64,000 nt of DNA from positions 62,001 to 126,000 of the forward strand of contig CAZXID010000001.1 of assembly GCA_964640325.1 (NCBI GenBank), read 5' to 3'. The stretch comes from DAOQAU01 sp964640325 (lineage in GTDB: Bacteria; Cyanobacteriota; Vampirovibrionia; Gastranaerophilales; Gastranaerophilaceae). This document shows positions 50,944 to 59,062 of this stretch, piece after piece. Numbering within the stretch: position 1 is the stretch's first letter; every line of letters begins with the position of its first letter. The position numbers and the translations under genes are program-made. The notes under the pieces were generated by a model. That model saw only the letters and a list, made by a program, of their open reading frames with translations. It made no database searches and had not been told where the DNA came from.

Positions 50944-52554
50944 TTAAACTTTATTTATTCTGTTAATAATAAAATTTAATGGGTCAAACGGTTCTGATGG
51001 TTTATTTGGGATACAATTATTATATTTTTTTAAAAAAATTCTAATATCATTGAAAGCTAAATCATTTGAAATAAGATTTATTGGATTATTATTGTCAATT
51101 CGTATTTTTACATGAGTTGCTACTAAATTTTCATATAATAAACCTTTTATTTTCAAATCCACCCCCATTTTGAGAATCTCTTTATCAAGCTCAGTTGAAG
51201 ATATGTTAAAAATTTTACCCGACTTATGTCTTGGTATTTCAGAAAATAATACAGGCGGAATATTTAATTCACGTCTTTTATAATGACAGCGATATCTCTG
51301 TATTTTGCCATTATATAAAATATTCTTTATATAAATAGTTTTATTATTAAAATCTATGTCTTGATAGTCAAGTGCTAAAAGTTCAGCCTGATTAATTCCT
51401 AGAGAAAATATAAATAATAGTATTAATCTTATTTTTATTTTTGATGAAAGTATTTTTTCAATTTGTTTGGGCAACAAAATTATTTCGTCTGCACTTTTGA
51501 TAATTTTGTTTTTGCTTTGCAAGTAAAATCCAGGACCATTTTTTGAATAAATAGTGGTAATTAAATATAGAAACCTAATTATCATTGATATCGTTGCTAC
51601 AGATAATCCTTGATGAATTTTAACTTCTTTAAACTCGTTTATTTTTTCTGATGTAATCTCAATAAAATTTAAATCCTTAAAAAATGGATTTAAATGGTTT
51701 ATACAATAACCTTTTATATTTGTTTTTGTTTCTTTATTTTTTTGCTTAAACTTTTTGGATTTTAAATAATAATTAACGGCATCTATATATTTTTCAAAGA
51801 TTTTTGTTTTATGACTTTTTCTTTTTACTTGCTCTATTTCATTATCTAGAAATTCAGGCAGAGTAAAGTCTCTAAATCTCATTTGTTTTATATATTCAGC
51901 ATTATATTCTTTTTTTAAATTCTTTTTAAGGGTTTTATTATCAGGAATTTGAGCATTCTTGAAATTTTCATTTTCTTTTATTAATTCTATACATTTAGCT
52001 ACTGAATATCTTTGGGGATGCAAATATATTTTTTTAAAATATTCATATATTTCAGGCTCTATTTTATTATAACTTATTCGGACATATCTAGGAATAAGTG
52101 CTTTTAATCCATGGGCCAAATACTCTCTTTGATTTTTTTTAAAAGCAACATAACCGATGGAATACTCTGGAGATTGTTCGCCAATTTTTCTTAAAAGAGA
52201 AATCAATTCATTTCCTATAACTCCCTTTGTTAATTTCATCAATAACATATACTTATCAATTCTTTTTTTAACATTTGGAGGGCATGAGTTATAAATGTTT
52301 AATTCTTCATCATTATTAAACAAGCTTATTGGGTCTAATATCTTGACACTTTTTTGTTTTGAAAGAGAAATATTTTTAATATATAAATACTTCTCTTCAC
52401 CATTTCTTTTTATGCAAAAATCTTCCTCTAATTGCAATAAACATTTTTGAGCTTCTTTTTTTTCAATATCAAGCATGACTAAAATATCATTAATTGAAAA
52501 TTGATTAAGATTTTTTGCTAAGCTTAAGATCTTGGTTTTGATTTGATATTTCAT
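50944..52554 (-). CDS. Transposon accessory protein with degenerate tyrosine recombinase domain
   Basis: A 536-aa protein. N-terminal ~70 residues: winged-helix-like (FSINDILVMLDIEKKEAQKC). Middle (75-260): basic helical region with repeated YIL/YSVAKCIELIKENEN. C-terminal (about 270-520): tyrosine-recombinase fold by pattern (core-binding YIDAVNYYLKSKKFKQ; FSLGINQAELLALDYQDIDF; YKRRELNIP). The catalytic set is missing: Arg I is N, the HxxR region reads LYENLVATH with no H or R at the key places, and LGH reads LAF; a tyrosine survives near the end (KKYNN). Probably a DNA-binding partner rather than an enzyme. Very AT-rich (many AAA/ATA codons). Confidence 0.8.
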   Translation of the reverse strand: MKYQIKTKILSLAKNLNQFSINDILVMLDIEKKEAQKCLLQLEEDFCIKRNGEEKYLYIKNISLSKQKSVKILDPISLFNNDEELNIYNSCPPNVKKRIDKYMLLMKLTKGVIGNELISLLRKIGEQSPEYSIGYVAFKKNQREYLAHGLKALIPRYVRISYNKIEPEIYEYFKKIYLHPQRYSVAKCIELIKENENFKNAQIPDNKTLKKNLKKEYNAEYIKQMRFRDFTLPEFLDNEIEQVKRKSHKTKIFEKYIDAVNYYLKSKKFKQKNKETKTNIKGYCINHLNPFFKDLNFIEITSEKINEFKEVKIHQGLSVATISMIIRFLYLITTIYSKNGPGFYLQSKNKIIKSADEIILLPKQIEKILSSKIKIRLILLFIFSLGINQAELLALDYQDIDFNNKTIYIKNILYNGKIQRYRCHYKRRELNIPPVLFSEIPRHKSGKIFNISSTELDKEILKMGVDLKIKGLLYENLVATHVKIRIDNNNPINLISNDLAFNDIRIFLKKYNNCIPNKPSEPFDPLNFIINRINKV

Positions 52555-52561
52555 AATTTAT

Positions 52562-52742
52562 TTATTCCTTTAACTTAATTTCATCTGTTTTTTTACTACA
52601 TTTGTCTTTCTTGCCTGTTTAACTTTATTTATTAATTTAACTATTTTGCTAAGGTCGAGTTCTCAACAATAAACTGCCATTATTATATCTCTGCTATTAT
52701 GTTTTTTAGATTATTCATCATCGTGATAAAGTTTTCGCATTT
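52562..52742 (-). pseudogene. Deleted remnant of a second MuB-like ATPase
   Basis: On the minus strand, one frame reads K-C-E-N-F-I-T-M-M-N-N-L-K-N-I, matching EN-KKLITLMNNLQN of the intact ATPase (residues 8-25). After two stop codons another stretch reads SKIVKLINKVKQARKTNVV and ends with DEIKLKE, matching QIVKLINKSEQVAKANG and DELTLKE near its C-terminus. Residues about 30-190, with both Walker motifs, are gone. The remnant is immediately upstream of the recombinase-like gene, just as the intact ATPase is upstream of its own partner, so an ATPase + partner pair was duplicated. Confidence 0.82.
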
Positions 52743-52756
52743 AATTTTTTTCCTTC

Positions 52757-54796
52757 TTATAAGTCATAGATCATTTTGTACTCATCTGATGTAATATATT
52801 TTTCAAACCAATCCCTGTCTTCAGTGCAGATACAGCCATTTTTTAAATGCCATTCGTATCTTTCAAAGTTACTTTTAAATAGTGGTCTTGCTTTGACTTC
52901 CTCGGCTTTAATCTTTGGAATAAGCTTAGTTTCCTGAGGTGGATTATCAATTAAAATCTCATCATCAAAGATTTGAGATTTATTCAATCTGCTTTCTATA
53001 AGCTCAATATCGTTAATCGAAAAATGCTCTTTGACTGCTTTTAAAGTTTTATTCCTAAGTTTTTTTTGTTTAACAATTTTTTGCTTGTAATCTTCTATGT
53101 CTTTAATATCGCCTAAGTAATTTGCAAGAGGATGTGTTGACATAACTCGTTTTGCAGTGCATAAGTATTCGCCTTTCATTGAATAAACTTTTATATATGA
53201 AAGATCAAACAGGCTATATTTGATAACAGCTTTTTCCCTTAATCCGTACAGAGCATCATCAAAATAATCTGATTTTAAAAATCTTATTCCGTTTCTGCCG
53301 ATATTTTTTACCTCCTGTGCCATCATCAAATCGTCAAGCTGGTTAATATCAATTTTTTGTTTTTTAACTTCATCCAAAACTTCCTGAATAGTTTTGTTTT
53401 CAGCATTAGGACAAGGTTGAGAGTTTTTAAATTTCAACCACTCTCTTATTAATGCATCCGCCTGTTCAAAAGTTGGAATAAATGTGCTGTGATTTGTTTT
53501 GTGTAATGGTTCATTCCGTTTCATGTACGCAGGTTTATTCGCAATTGAAGTTCCGATGTAGCTTGGCAAAAGTTTTTCAAAACTCTCTTGCATATCCAAG
53601 AAAAAACGCTCGATGACTTTTGCTCGAGCGTTGTAGGGCTTTGCGTATATTGGAGTAATTCCGAGTTTTTCATATATTCCTGTAAAGCCTAATTCCTCAA
53701 AGTTTTTATCTCCGTTAAAAAACTTTGCTCTGAAGGCTCTGCCGTTATCCTGATACACATAACTTGGTATTTTGCCTAATGTTAATATTGCGTTTCGAAG
53801 TGCACTTGCGATGCTTTGAGTACACTCTTCTAGCATAATTTCATAGCCTACAAGGGCTCCCGACTTCCAGTCCAAAAATCCTAATAATGTCGCCCTGCAG
53901 GGTTTTCCTGTAAAAGGGTTTATCACTTGGAAGTTTAATGTCTTACCATCTGCAACAAGCACCTGTCCTGTTTCTAACAATGATGCATTTCTTACAATGT
54001 AAGGTTCAACCTTATCTTTAAGTGCTTTTGCACCTTCTCTGGCTAAAATCCATTTGTCATAATTTACTTTTTTAAACCAATTTGCATATCTTCTAAAAGT
54101 TACATCCTTGGGTAAAATTTCAACTCCACGTTGTGTTAGAATGTGTCTTGTCAGACTGATTGCTTTCCCGATTGAAAAACAATTTTGTGATAATAATATT
54201 TTGAGAAATATTTTAATCTCATCATCGTTCAAACTTGTTCTATATTCATTGTTCGGCGAATAATTGTAATTTGATACGAGTGCTGTCCAATCAGTATTTA
54301 CTCCGCCTAAAAGTACTTTCCAGCGATACAAGGAACCGATTGAAACTTTATCGAGGGATTCAAAAATAGTAGGGTAAAGTTCACCCGTATTATATAATTG
54401 CAAGAAGTCTTTATCTGCTCGTGTTCTTGGTTTATGTTCTATTCGAAATCGTTGCCAATGTCTTATTAAATCTAATTTAGCGAGTGCGAGTTTCTTTTGC
54501 TGTTCAGAAATTATTTTTTCTTGGCGTAGCTTTAAATTTTCGAGTTCTATAATATTGTCTGTCGTAGTTATATTATTATAATACTCTTGGATGTAGCGAG
54601 TTTGAAGTTCAGGCTCAAGCGAACTCAATTTTATTTTATAACATTTACCGCCACGAACTGTTTCAACTTTTGAAATGTACTTATCCTGCCTGATTGCGAG
54701 TCGTATTGCTCTTTGAGTTATATTTTTTAATGCTGCTACGGTTTGAACATCAATCCAAGTATCTTCGGTGTTAATGTTTTTCAAAATATCGTCCAA
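52757..54796 (-). CDS. Mu A/TnsB-type DDE transposase
   Basis: A 679-aa Mu A-family transposase. N-terminal helix-turn-helix (WIDVQTVAALKNITQRAIRL, about 14-33) with a wing (VRGGKCYKIKL). A Mu-type helical domain (to about 250) leads to the core: QVLVADGKTLNFQV (first D, about 283), YVYQDNGRAFRAKFF (second D, about 345), KVIERFFLDMQE (E, about 392). A long C-terminus (about 400-679) ends with EWHLKNGCICTEDRDW, probably the ATPase-contact region. Complete, with TnsB/MuA-like length. Its upstream region (54797-55427) has palindromes and repeats. Confidence 0.93.
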   Translation of the reverse strand: MDDILKNINTEDTWIDVQTVAALKNITQRAIRLAIRQDKYISKVETVRGGKCYKIKLSSLEPELQTRYIQEYYNNITTTDNIIELENLKLRQEKIISEQQKKLALAKLDLIRHWQRFRIEHKPRTRADKDFLQLYNTGELYPTIFESLDKVSIGSLYRWKVLLGGVNTDWTALVSNYNYSPNNEYRTSLNDDEIKIFLKILLSQNCFSIGKAISLTRHILTQRGVEILPKDVTFRRYANWFKKVNYDKWILAREGAKALKDKVEPYIVRNASLLETGQVLVADGKTLNFQVINPFTGKPCRATLLGFLDWKSGALVGYEIMLEECTQSIASALRNAILTLGKIPSYVYQDNGRAFRAKFFNGDKNFEELGFTGIYEKLGITPIYAKPYNARAKVIERFFLDMQESFEKLLPSYIGTSIANKPAYMKRNEPLHKTNHSTFIPTFEQADALIREWLKFKNSQPCPNAENKTIQEVLDEVKKQKIDINQLDDLMMAQEVKNIGRNGIRFLKSDYFDDALYGLREKAVIKYSLFDLSYIKVYSMKGEYLCTAKRVMSTHPLANYLGDIKDIEDYKQKIVKQKKLRNKTLKAVKEHFSINDIELIESRLNKSQIFDDEILIDNPPQETKLIPKIKAEEVKARPLFKSNFERYEWHLKNGCICTEDRDWFEKYITSDEYKMIYDL

Positions 54797-55427
54797 TTGC
54801 TTTCCCCTATTAATCTATATACATGTGTTGTTGATGATAAATCGGTTATTATCAAATTGGAACTTGTTTGGAGGAAATATGTTTTTGTGTGTTGTATTGT
54901 GTTCATATGTGTCTGAAATATGGAAACATGTTTCCATAAATTTACCTTATTAATGCATTATTAAAATAGTTTTAAAAGTCTTTTAGCAAAATAGTGAAAA
55001 TAGTGGCTGATTTTTATCTCTAATCCTTCCTTCTTAAGACTTTGAAGGTTATCCTATGTAGGTGACAAAACGTTTTATAATTCTCACTTTCGATTACCTT
55101 TGATGAAGTGGGAAGTTTGTTTAAATTCCATGGGGTTAAACGCCGAATGTGTTGGTTTAAAAACATTTCCGACTTAGAGGGAATTTGGATTTTAGAAAAA
55201 TAAAATGCCCGGAATGCCCAGATTTTTACCGGTAGGCTGTAACGCGCATATAACGGTAATTACAGGCTAGAAGCTTTTAAAATAATATCATTTTTTTAAA
55301 AATCAAAAGGTAATTAACCGGGCATTTCGGGCATTTCAATTACTTTTTTCTCAAAATGAGGGAAGTCGGCAAAAACGGCATAAACAGTAAATAACAGGCA
55401 TAAAATCTTCGATTACTTTTTTAAAGA
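54797..55427. other. Transposon end region with palindromes and repeats
   Basis: 631 bases without a convincing gene. A perfect 20-bp palindrome TATGGAAACATGTTTCCATA (54919-54938) lies 123 bases before the transposase start and could be an operator. ATTAC(C/T)TTT-type units recur at 55087, 55338 and 55412. Inverted and direct copies of the 9-base AATGCCCAG/GGGCATT unit lie at 55203-55221, 55320-55336 and 55426-55435. Likely transposase-binding end of the module; the exact boundary is not resolved. A 24-codon frame at 54879-54953 has a good GGAGG site but no recognisable product. Confidence 0.6.
54879..54953 (+). CDS. Possible 24-codon leader peptide
   Basis: ATG at 54879 with GGAGG 4 bases upstream, running to TAA at 54951. 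The product (MFLCVVLCSYVSEIWKHVSI and four more residues) is short, hydrophobic and cysteine-rich. The 20-bp palindrome lies inside it. It diverges from the transposase gene, where a Mu-like repressor gene would normally be; it may be a remnant or a leader. Weak evidence. Confidence 0.3.
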   Translation: MFLCVVLCSYVSEIWKHVSINLPY

Positions 55428-55435
55428 ATGCCCAG
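55203..55435. repeat. 17-bp inverted repeats and flanking copies
   Basis: AAATGCCCGGAATGCCC (55203-55219) and GGGCATTTCGGGCATTT (55320-55336) are complementary at 16 of 17 positions with 100 bases between. A further GAATGCCCAG lies at 55426-55435. The spacing is typical of multiple transposase-binding sites at a Mu- or Tn7-type end. Confidence 0.65.
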
Positions 55436-55850
55436 TCAAAGGATACTTGGCCGTGCTTCAGACACAACATTAGCAGATATTAAAGATGATAACATAACAA
55501 TAACGGGTCAATTAGACTCAGTGTTGCCTTATTTATTTAATGCAAATGTGGCCTTAGTTCCACTTAAATTTGAATCAGGAACGAGATTTAAAATTCTTGA
55601 AGCTGCGGCATGTGATATTCCAATAGTTTCTACTATTCTTGGAGCAGAAGGAATTCCTGTTGCAGACGGTGAAAATATATTAATTGCTGATGAAGCTCAA
55701 GATTTTGCAAATGCAATTATAAAAGTTATAGAAAACCCTGTTTTTGCAAAGAAAATGGCAAACAATTTAAAATTATATATTGAGCAAAACTACAGTATTG
55801 ATAAACACGCAAAAGAAGCAGAAGACATAATAAGGTTTGTTTTGGGATAA
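55428..55850 (+). pseudogene. 5'-truncated GT4 glycosyltransferase
   Basis: The 140-aa open frame encodes only the nucleotide-sugar-binding C-terminal half of a GT4 enzyme: ILGRASDTTLADIKDD, ITGQLDSVLPYLFNANVALV, PLKFESGTRFKILEAAACDI (E in the EX7E-type region), VSTILGAEGIPVADG. A normal GT4 protein is 350-400 aa. The missing N-terminus would lie where the transposon end repeats now sit; nothing at 46.5-47.2 kb matches it, so the other half has been lost or moved. It is followed without gap by the cupin gene (ATG overlapping the TAA). Confidence 0.82.
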
Positions 55851-56287
55851 TGAAAATGATTAAACAAATAACGCACAACGATAAAATTTTGGCGATTATA
55901 ATAAAAAATAATTATTCTAAAGACGGGGTGGAATTTTTTACGCCCGATGATTTTTCACAGCAGCTTGCTTTTATGTCGCATAAAAAAGGTAAAAAAATCG
56001 ATGCTCACACTCACAATGTGGTCCCAAGAGAAGTAAATTATACCAAGGAGGTTTTGGTAATTCGAAAAGGGAAATTAAGAGTTGATTTTTATGAAGAGAA
56101 TCAAAACTATATAGAAAGTCACACAATAAAACAAGGCGATGTTATATTGCTTGCATACGGCGGGCATGGGTTTGAAATTCTGGAAGATTGTGAGATGATT
56201 GAAATTAAGCAAGGACCTTTTTTGGGGGTACAAGACAAGATAAGATTTGAATGTGTTGAAAAAACAGAGGTAAAAATAATTGACTGA
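55850..56287 (+). CDS. Cupin-domain sugar-modifying protein
   Basis: A 145-aa single-domain cupin: KIDAHTHNVVPREVNYTKEV (two histidines and a glutamate, about 45-65), RKGKLRVDFYEENQNYI, and GGHGFEILEDCEMIEIKQGP. In related loci similar proteins precede DegT aminotransferases; role may be sugar isomerisation or sensing, unproven. It overlaps the DegT gene by 8 bases and the GT4 fragment by one. Confidence 0.7.
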   Translation: MKMIKQITHNDKILAIIIKNNYSKDGVEFFTPDDFSQQLAFMSHKKGKKIDAHTHNVVPREVNYTKEVLVIRKGKLRVDFYEENQNYIESHTIKQGDVILLAYGGHGFEILEDCEMIEIKQGPFLGVQDKIRFECVEKTEVKIID

Positions 56288-57398
56288 TTTTATTCCCGTA
56301 TGCGAGCCGTTTTTAGGCGGTAATGAAAAAAAATATGTCGACGATTGCATGGAAACAGCCTGGATTTCGTCTGCAGGAAAATATGTCAGTGCTTTTGAAG
56401 AAGAATTTGCCAAATATTGTGATTGCAAGTACGGTGTCGCGGTTTGTAACGGAACGGTTTCACTGCATTTAGCACTTGCCGCACTGGGGATGGGAAAAGG
56501 CGATGAGGTTATAATTCCTTCATTTACAATGATAGCATCAGCCTTTGCAATATGCTATACAGGCGCAACCCCTGTTTTTGTAGATGCAGATAAAGACACC
56601 TGGAATATTGATGTCAAAAAAATAGAAGAAAAAATTACGCCAAATACAAAAGTAATAATGCCTGTTCATATCTTTGGTAATCCTTGTGATATGGATACTA
56701 TTGAAAAAATTGCAAAAAAATATAATTTATTTATCATAGAAGATGCCGCAGAAGCCCACGGAGCGACCTACAAAGATAAAAAAGTCGGAAGCTTTTCGGA
56801 TATTGCAAGCTTTAGCTTTTTTGCAAACAAAAATCTTACAACAGGCGAAGGCGGAATGGTTGTCACTAATGACAAAAAACATTATGATATGTGCAAAACC
56901 CTAAAAAATATGTCTTTTCCGCTCGATAGACCGAGAATTTATGAGCATGATTTTATCGGATTTAATTACCGTATGAGCAATATTCACGCGGCAATAGGAC
57001 TGGCGCAAGTCGAAAAAGCCGATTTTTACAGAGATTTGAGGATTAAAAACAATAAATTATATAAAGAATTTTTAAATGGAGTTGACGGGGTAGTATTTCA
57101 AAAAGATGAAGCAAATTCTCTCAATGTCAATTGGATGAATTCGATTTTGCTTGAGCCTGAATTATACGGGCACACAAGAGATGAATTAATTGAACATTTG
57201 AAGCAAAATGGCGTTGAAACAAGGCTTTTATTTACGGGCATGCATAGGCAAAAATGTTTAAAAGATTTCGGATGTAATATGTCGGGAGATTATCCCGTAA
57301 CCGAAAATTTAACCCAAAACGGACTATATCTTCCTTCGGCAAGTAGTTTAAAAGAAGAACAGATAAAATATATTTGTAGATTGATAAAGGATTTTTAA
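56280..57398 (+). CDS. DegT-family nucleotide-sugar aminotransferase
   Basis: A 372-aa PLP aminotransferase. AVCNGTVSLHLALAALGMGK (about 55-75), PSFTMIASAFAICYTGATPV, EDAAEAHGATYKDKKVGSF (about 157-176), and the lysine in SFFANKNLTTGEGGMV (about 185). Same family as LegC at 41289 but only moderately similar, and in another operon, so it probably serves a second amino-sugar branch (with the cupin and methyltransferase). A GTP/UDP-linked substrate is not determinable. Confidence 0.88.
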   Translation: MTDFIPVCEPFLGGNEKKYVDDCMETAWISSAGKYVSAFEEEFAKYCDCKYGVAVCNGTVSLHLALAALGMGKGDEVIIPSFTMIASAFAICYTGATPVFVDADKDTWNIDVKKIEEKITPNTKVIMPVHIFGNPCDMDTIEKIAKKYNLFIIEDAAEAHGATYKDKKVGSFSDIASFSFFANKNLTTGEGGMVVTNDKKHYDMCKTLKNMSFPLDRPRIYEHDFIGFNYRMSNIHAAIGLAQVEKADFYRDLRIKNNKLYKEFLNGVDGVVFQKDEANSLNVNWMNSILLEPELYGHTRDELIEHLKQNGVETRLLFTGMHRQKCLKDFGCNMSGDYPVTENLTQNGLYLPSASSLKEEQIKYICRLIKDF

Positions 57399-58151
57399 AT
57401 GCAAAAAGTTTTTGATAGTTATTCAAAATATTATGACTTGCTTTACAAGGATAAGGATTATGATAAAGAAACAGATTATATAGAATCTTTGTTAAAAAAG
57501 TTTTCTCCTGATGCGAGGGATATTTTAGAGCTTGGCTGTGGAACCGGAAAGCACGCACACAGGCTAAATAAAAAAGGTTATAATGTATACGGAGTTGATT
57601 TAAGCCAATCAATGCTGGCCAAAGCCAAAGAGCTTGGTGTCGAATGCGTACATGGAGATGTAAGAACATTTAAATGTAATAAAAAATTTGATGTAATTTT
57701 GTCTTTGTTTCATGTGGCAAGTTATCAAAATTCGGATGAAGATGTTTTAAATTATTTTAATACGGCTGCATCTCACTTGAAATCGGGTGGAGTTTTTATA
57801 TTTGATTTGTGGCACAAACCTGCTGTTTTAGCCCAGGTTCCCGAAAACAGAGTTAAAACAATGGAAGATGATAAAATAAAGGTCGTGCGCTATTGTAAGC
57901 CGGTTCATTTACCCTCTAAATCTACTGTTGAGGTATGCTACAATATAGAAATTATTGATAAAACGACAAATAATATAGACAAAATCAGTGAAAAACATGT
58001 TATGAGATATTTTTCTCAAGAAGAAATTTCGAGCTTTTCAAAACAAAACGAAATAGAAATAATCCATAGCGAAGAATGGCTAACGGGTAATATTCCTGAC
58101 AAAACCACCTGGGGGGTTTGTTACGTAAACAAAAGGAAGGATTATATTTAG
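57399..58151 (+). CDS. SAM-dependent methyltransferase
   Basis: A 250-aa class I methyltransferase: DILELGCGTGKHAHRLNKKG (motif I, about 38-57), YGVDLSQSMLAKAKELGVEC (motif II), DVILSLFHVASYQNSDED and LKSGGVFIFDLWHKPAVLAQ. A C-terminal region of ~100 residues completes a Methyltransf_25 fold. It starts one base after the DegT stop; likely modifies the same sugar. Confidence 0.88.
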   Translation: MQKVFDSYSKYYDLLYKDKDYDKETDYIESLLKKFSPDARDILELGCGTGKHAHRLNKKGYNVYGVDLSQSMLAKAKELGVECVHGDVRTFKCNKKFDVILSLFHVASYQNSDEDVLNYFNTAASHLKSGGVFIFDLWHKPAVLAQVPENRVKTMEDDKIKVVRYCKPVHLPSKSTVEVCYNIEIIDKTTNNIDKISEKHVMRYFSQEEISSFSKQNEIEIIHSEEWLTGNIPDKTTWGVCYVNKRKDYI

Positions 58152-59060
58152 ATGAATGGACATGGGTCAGAATATAATACAAAAGGTAAAACTCCTATTA
58201 TTTTTATTCATTTTGGCAATCAGGAGCATCTTTATATAGCAATCAAGCAAGCAAAAAAGTATAATCCGGATTCAAGAATAATCTTGATAGGAGATGAAAG
58301 CAATAAAAATTGTGTCGATTTTATTGAACACTATATGATAAATGATTTTATCTCGCAGCAGCGGGAAGAGCTTAAAAAAATATATATTCATTTAAGTACT
58401 AATAATTATGAAATAGAAAGATTTTGTATTGAAAGGTGGTTTGTTCTAAATGAATTTTGTAAAAGAAATCCTGAAATATCAAATTTTTTGACTATAGATT
58501 CAGATATAATGCTTTATTGTGATGTTGATGCCGAAGCTGAAAAATTTAAAAAATTTGATTTTACATTGTCCGGAAGCTCCGGCGATACCTGCTATTTTAA
58601 TAATCTTGAAGTTTTGCAGGGCTTTTTGGACTACATTTTGGACATATATAAAAATCCTAAGACAATTTCACTTTTAAAAGGTACTAATCGATTATCCGGT
58701 CAAGTCATAAGTGATATGACTTTAATAATGAGTTATGCTTTTTATATAGGATTGGAAAGGGTTGGTTTTATTAATTTGCCCATAGAAAATTCTGTATATA
58801 ATCATAATTTTACATTTTCCGGCAAACAAATAAGATTCAAGTTGCAAAAGGATATATTATATAGAATTGACAAAAAAGCAAAAGAAAAAATCAGGTGTAA
58901 TTCCTTGCATTTTCAGTGGCAAGCAAAAATGTTTATGAAAAAAGTTTATAAAACAGGTAAAATTCCAAATCCGAATAAAACTGTTTTGAACAGAATACAG
59001 AATGAATTATATCGTTTTGTCAAAAAAAATTATCATAAAATTAAAAATAAGGGGAAATAA
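58152..59060 (+). CDS. Putative GT-A glycosyltransferase (DxD)
   Basis: A 302-aa protein. TPIIFIHFGNQEHLYIAIKQ and IILIGDES form the GT-A Rossmann-like start; NFLTIDSDIMLYCDVDAEAE (about 111-130) gives the DxD; a basic C-terminus (RFVKKNYHKIKNKGK) may bind the membrane. Closest in layout to GT8- or DUF-type surface-glycan transferases. Family assignment not certain. Confidence 0.65.
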   Translation: MNGHGSEYNTKGKTPIIFIHFGNQEHLYIAIKQAKKYNPDSRIILIGDESNKNCVDFIEHYMINDFISQQREELKKIYIHLSTNNYEIERFCIERWFVLNEFCKRNPEISNFLTIDSDIMLYCDVDAEAEKFKKFDFTLSGSSGDTCYFNNLEVLQGFLDYILDIYKNPKTISLLKGTNRLSGQVISDMTLIMSYAFYIGLERVGFINLPIENSVYNHNFTFSGKQIRFKLQKDILYRIDKKAKEKIRCNSLHFQWQAKMFMKKVYKTGKIPNPNKTVLNRIQNELYRFVKKNYHKIKNKGK

Positions 59061-59062
59061 AA

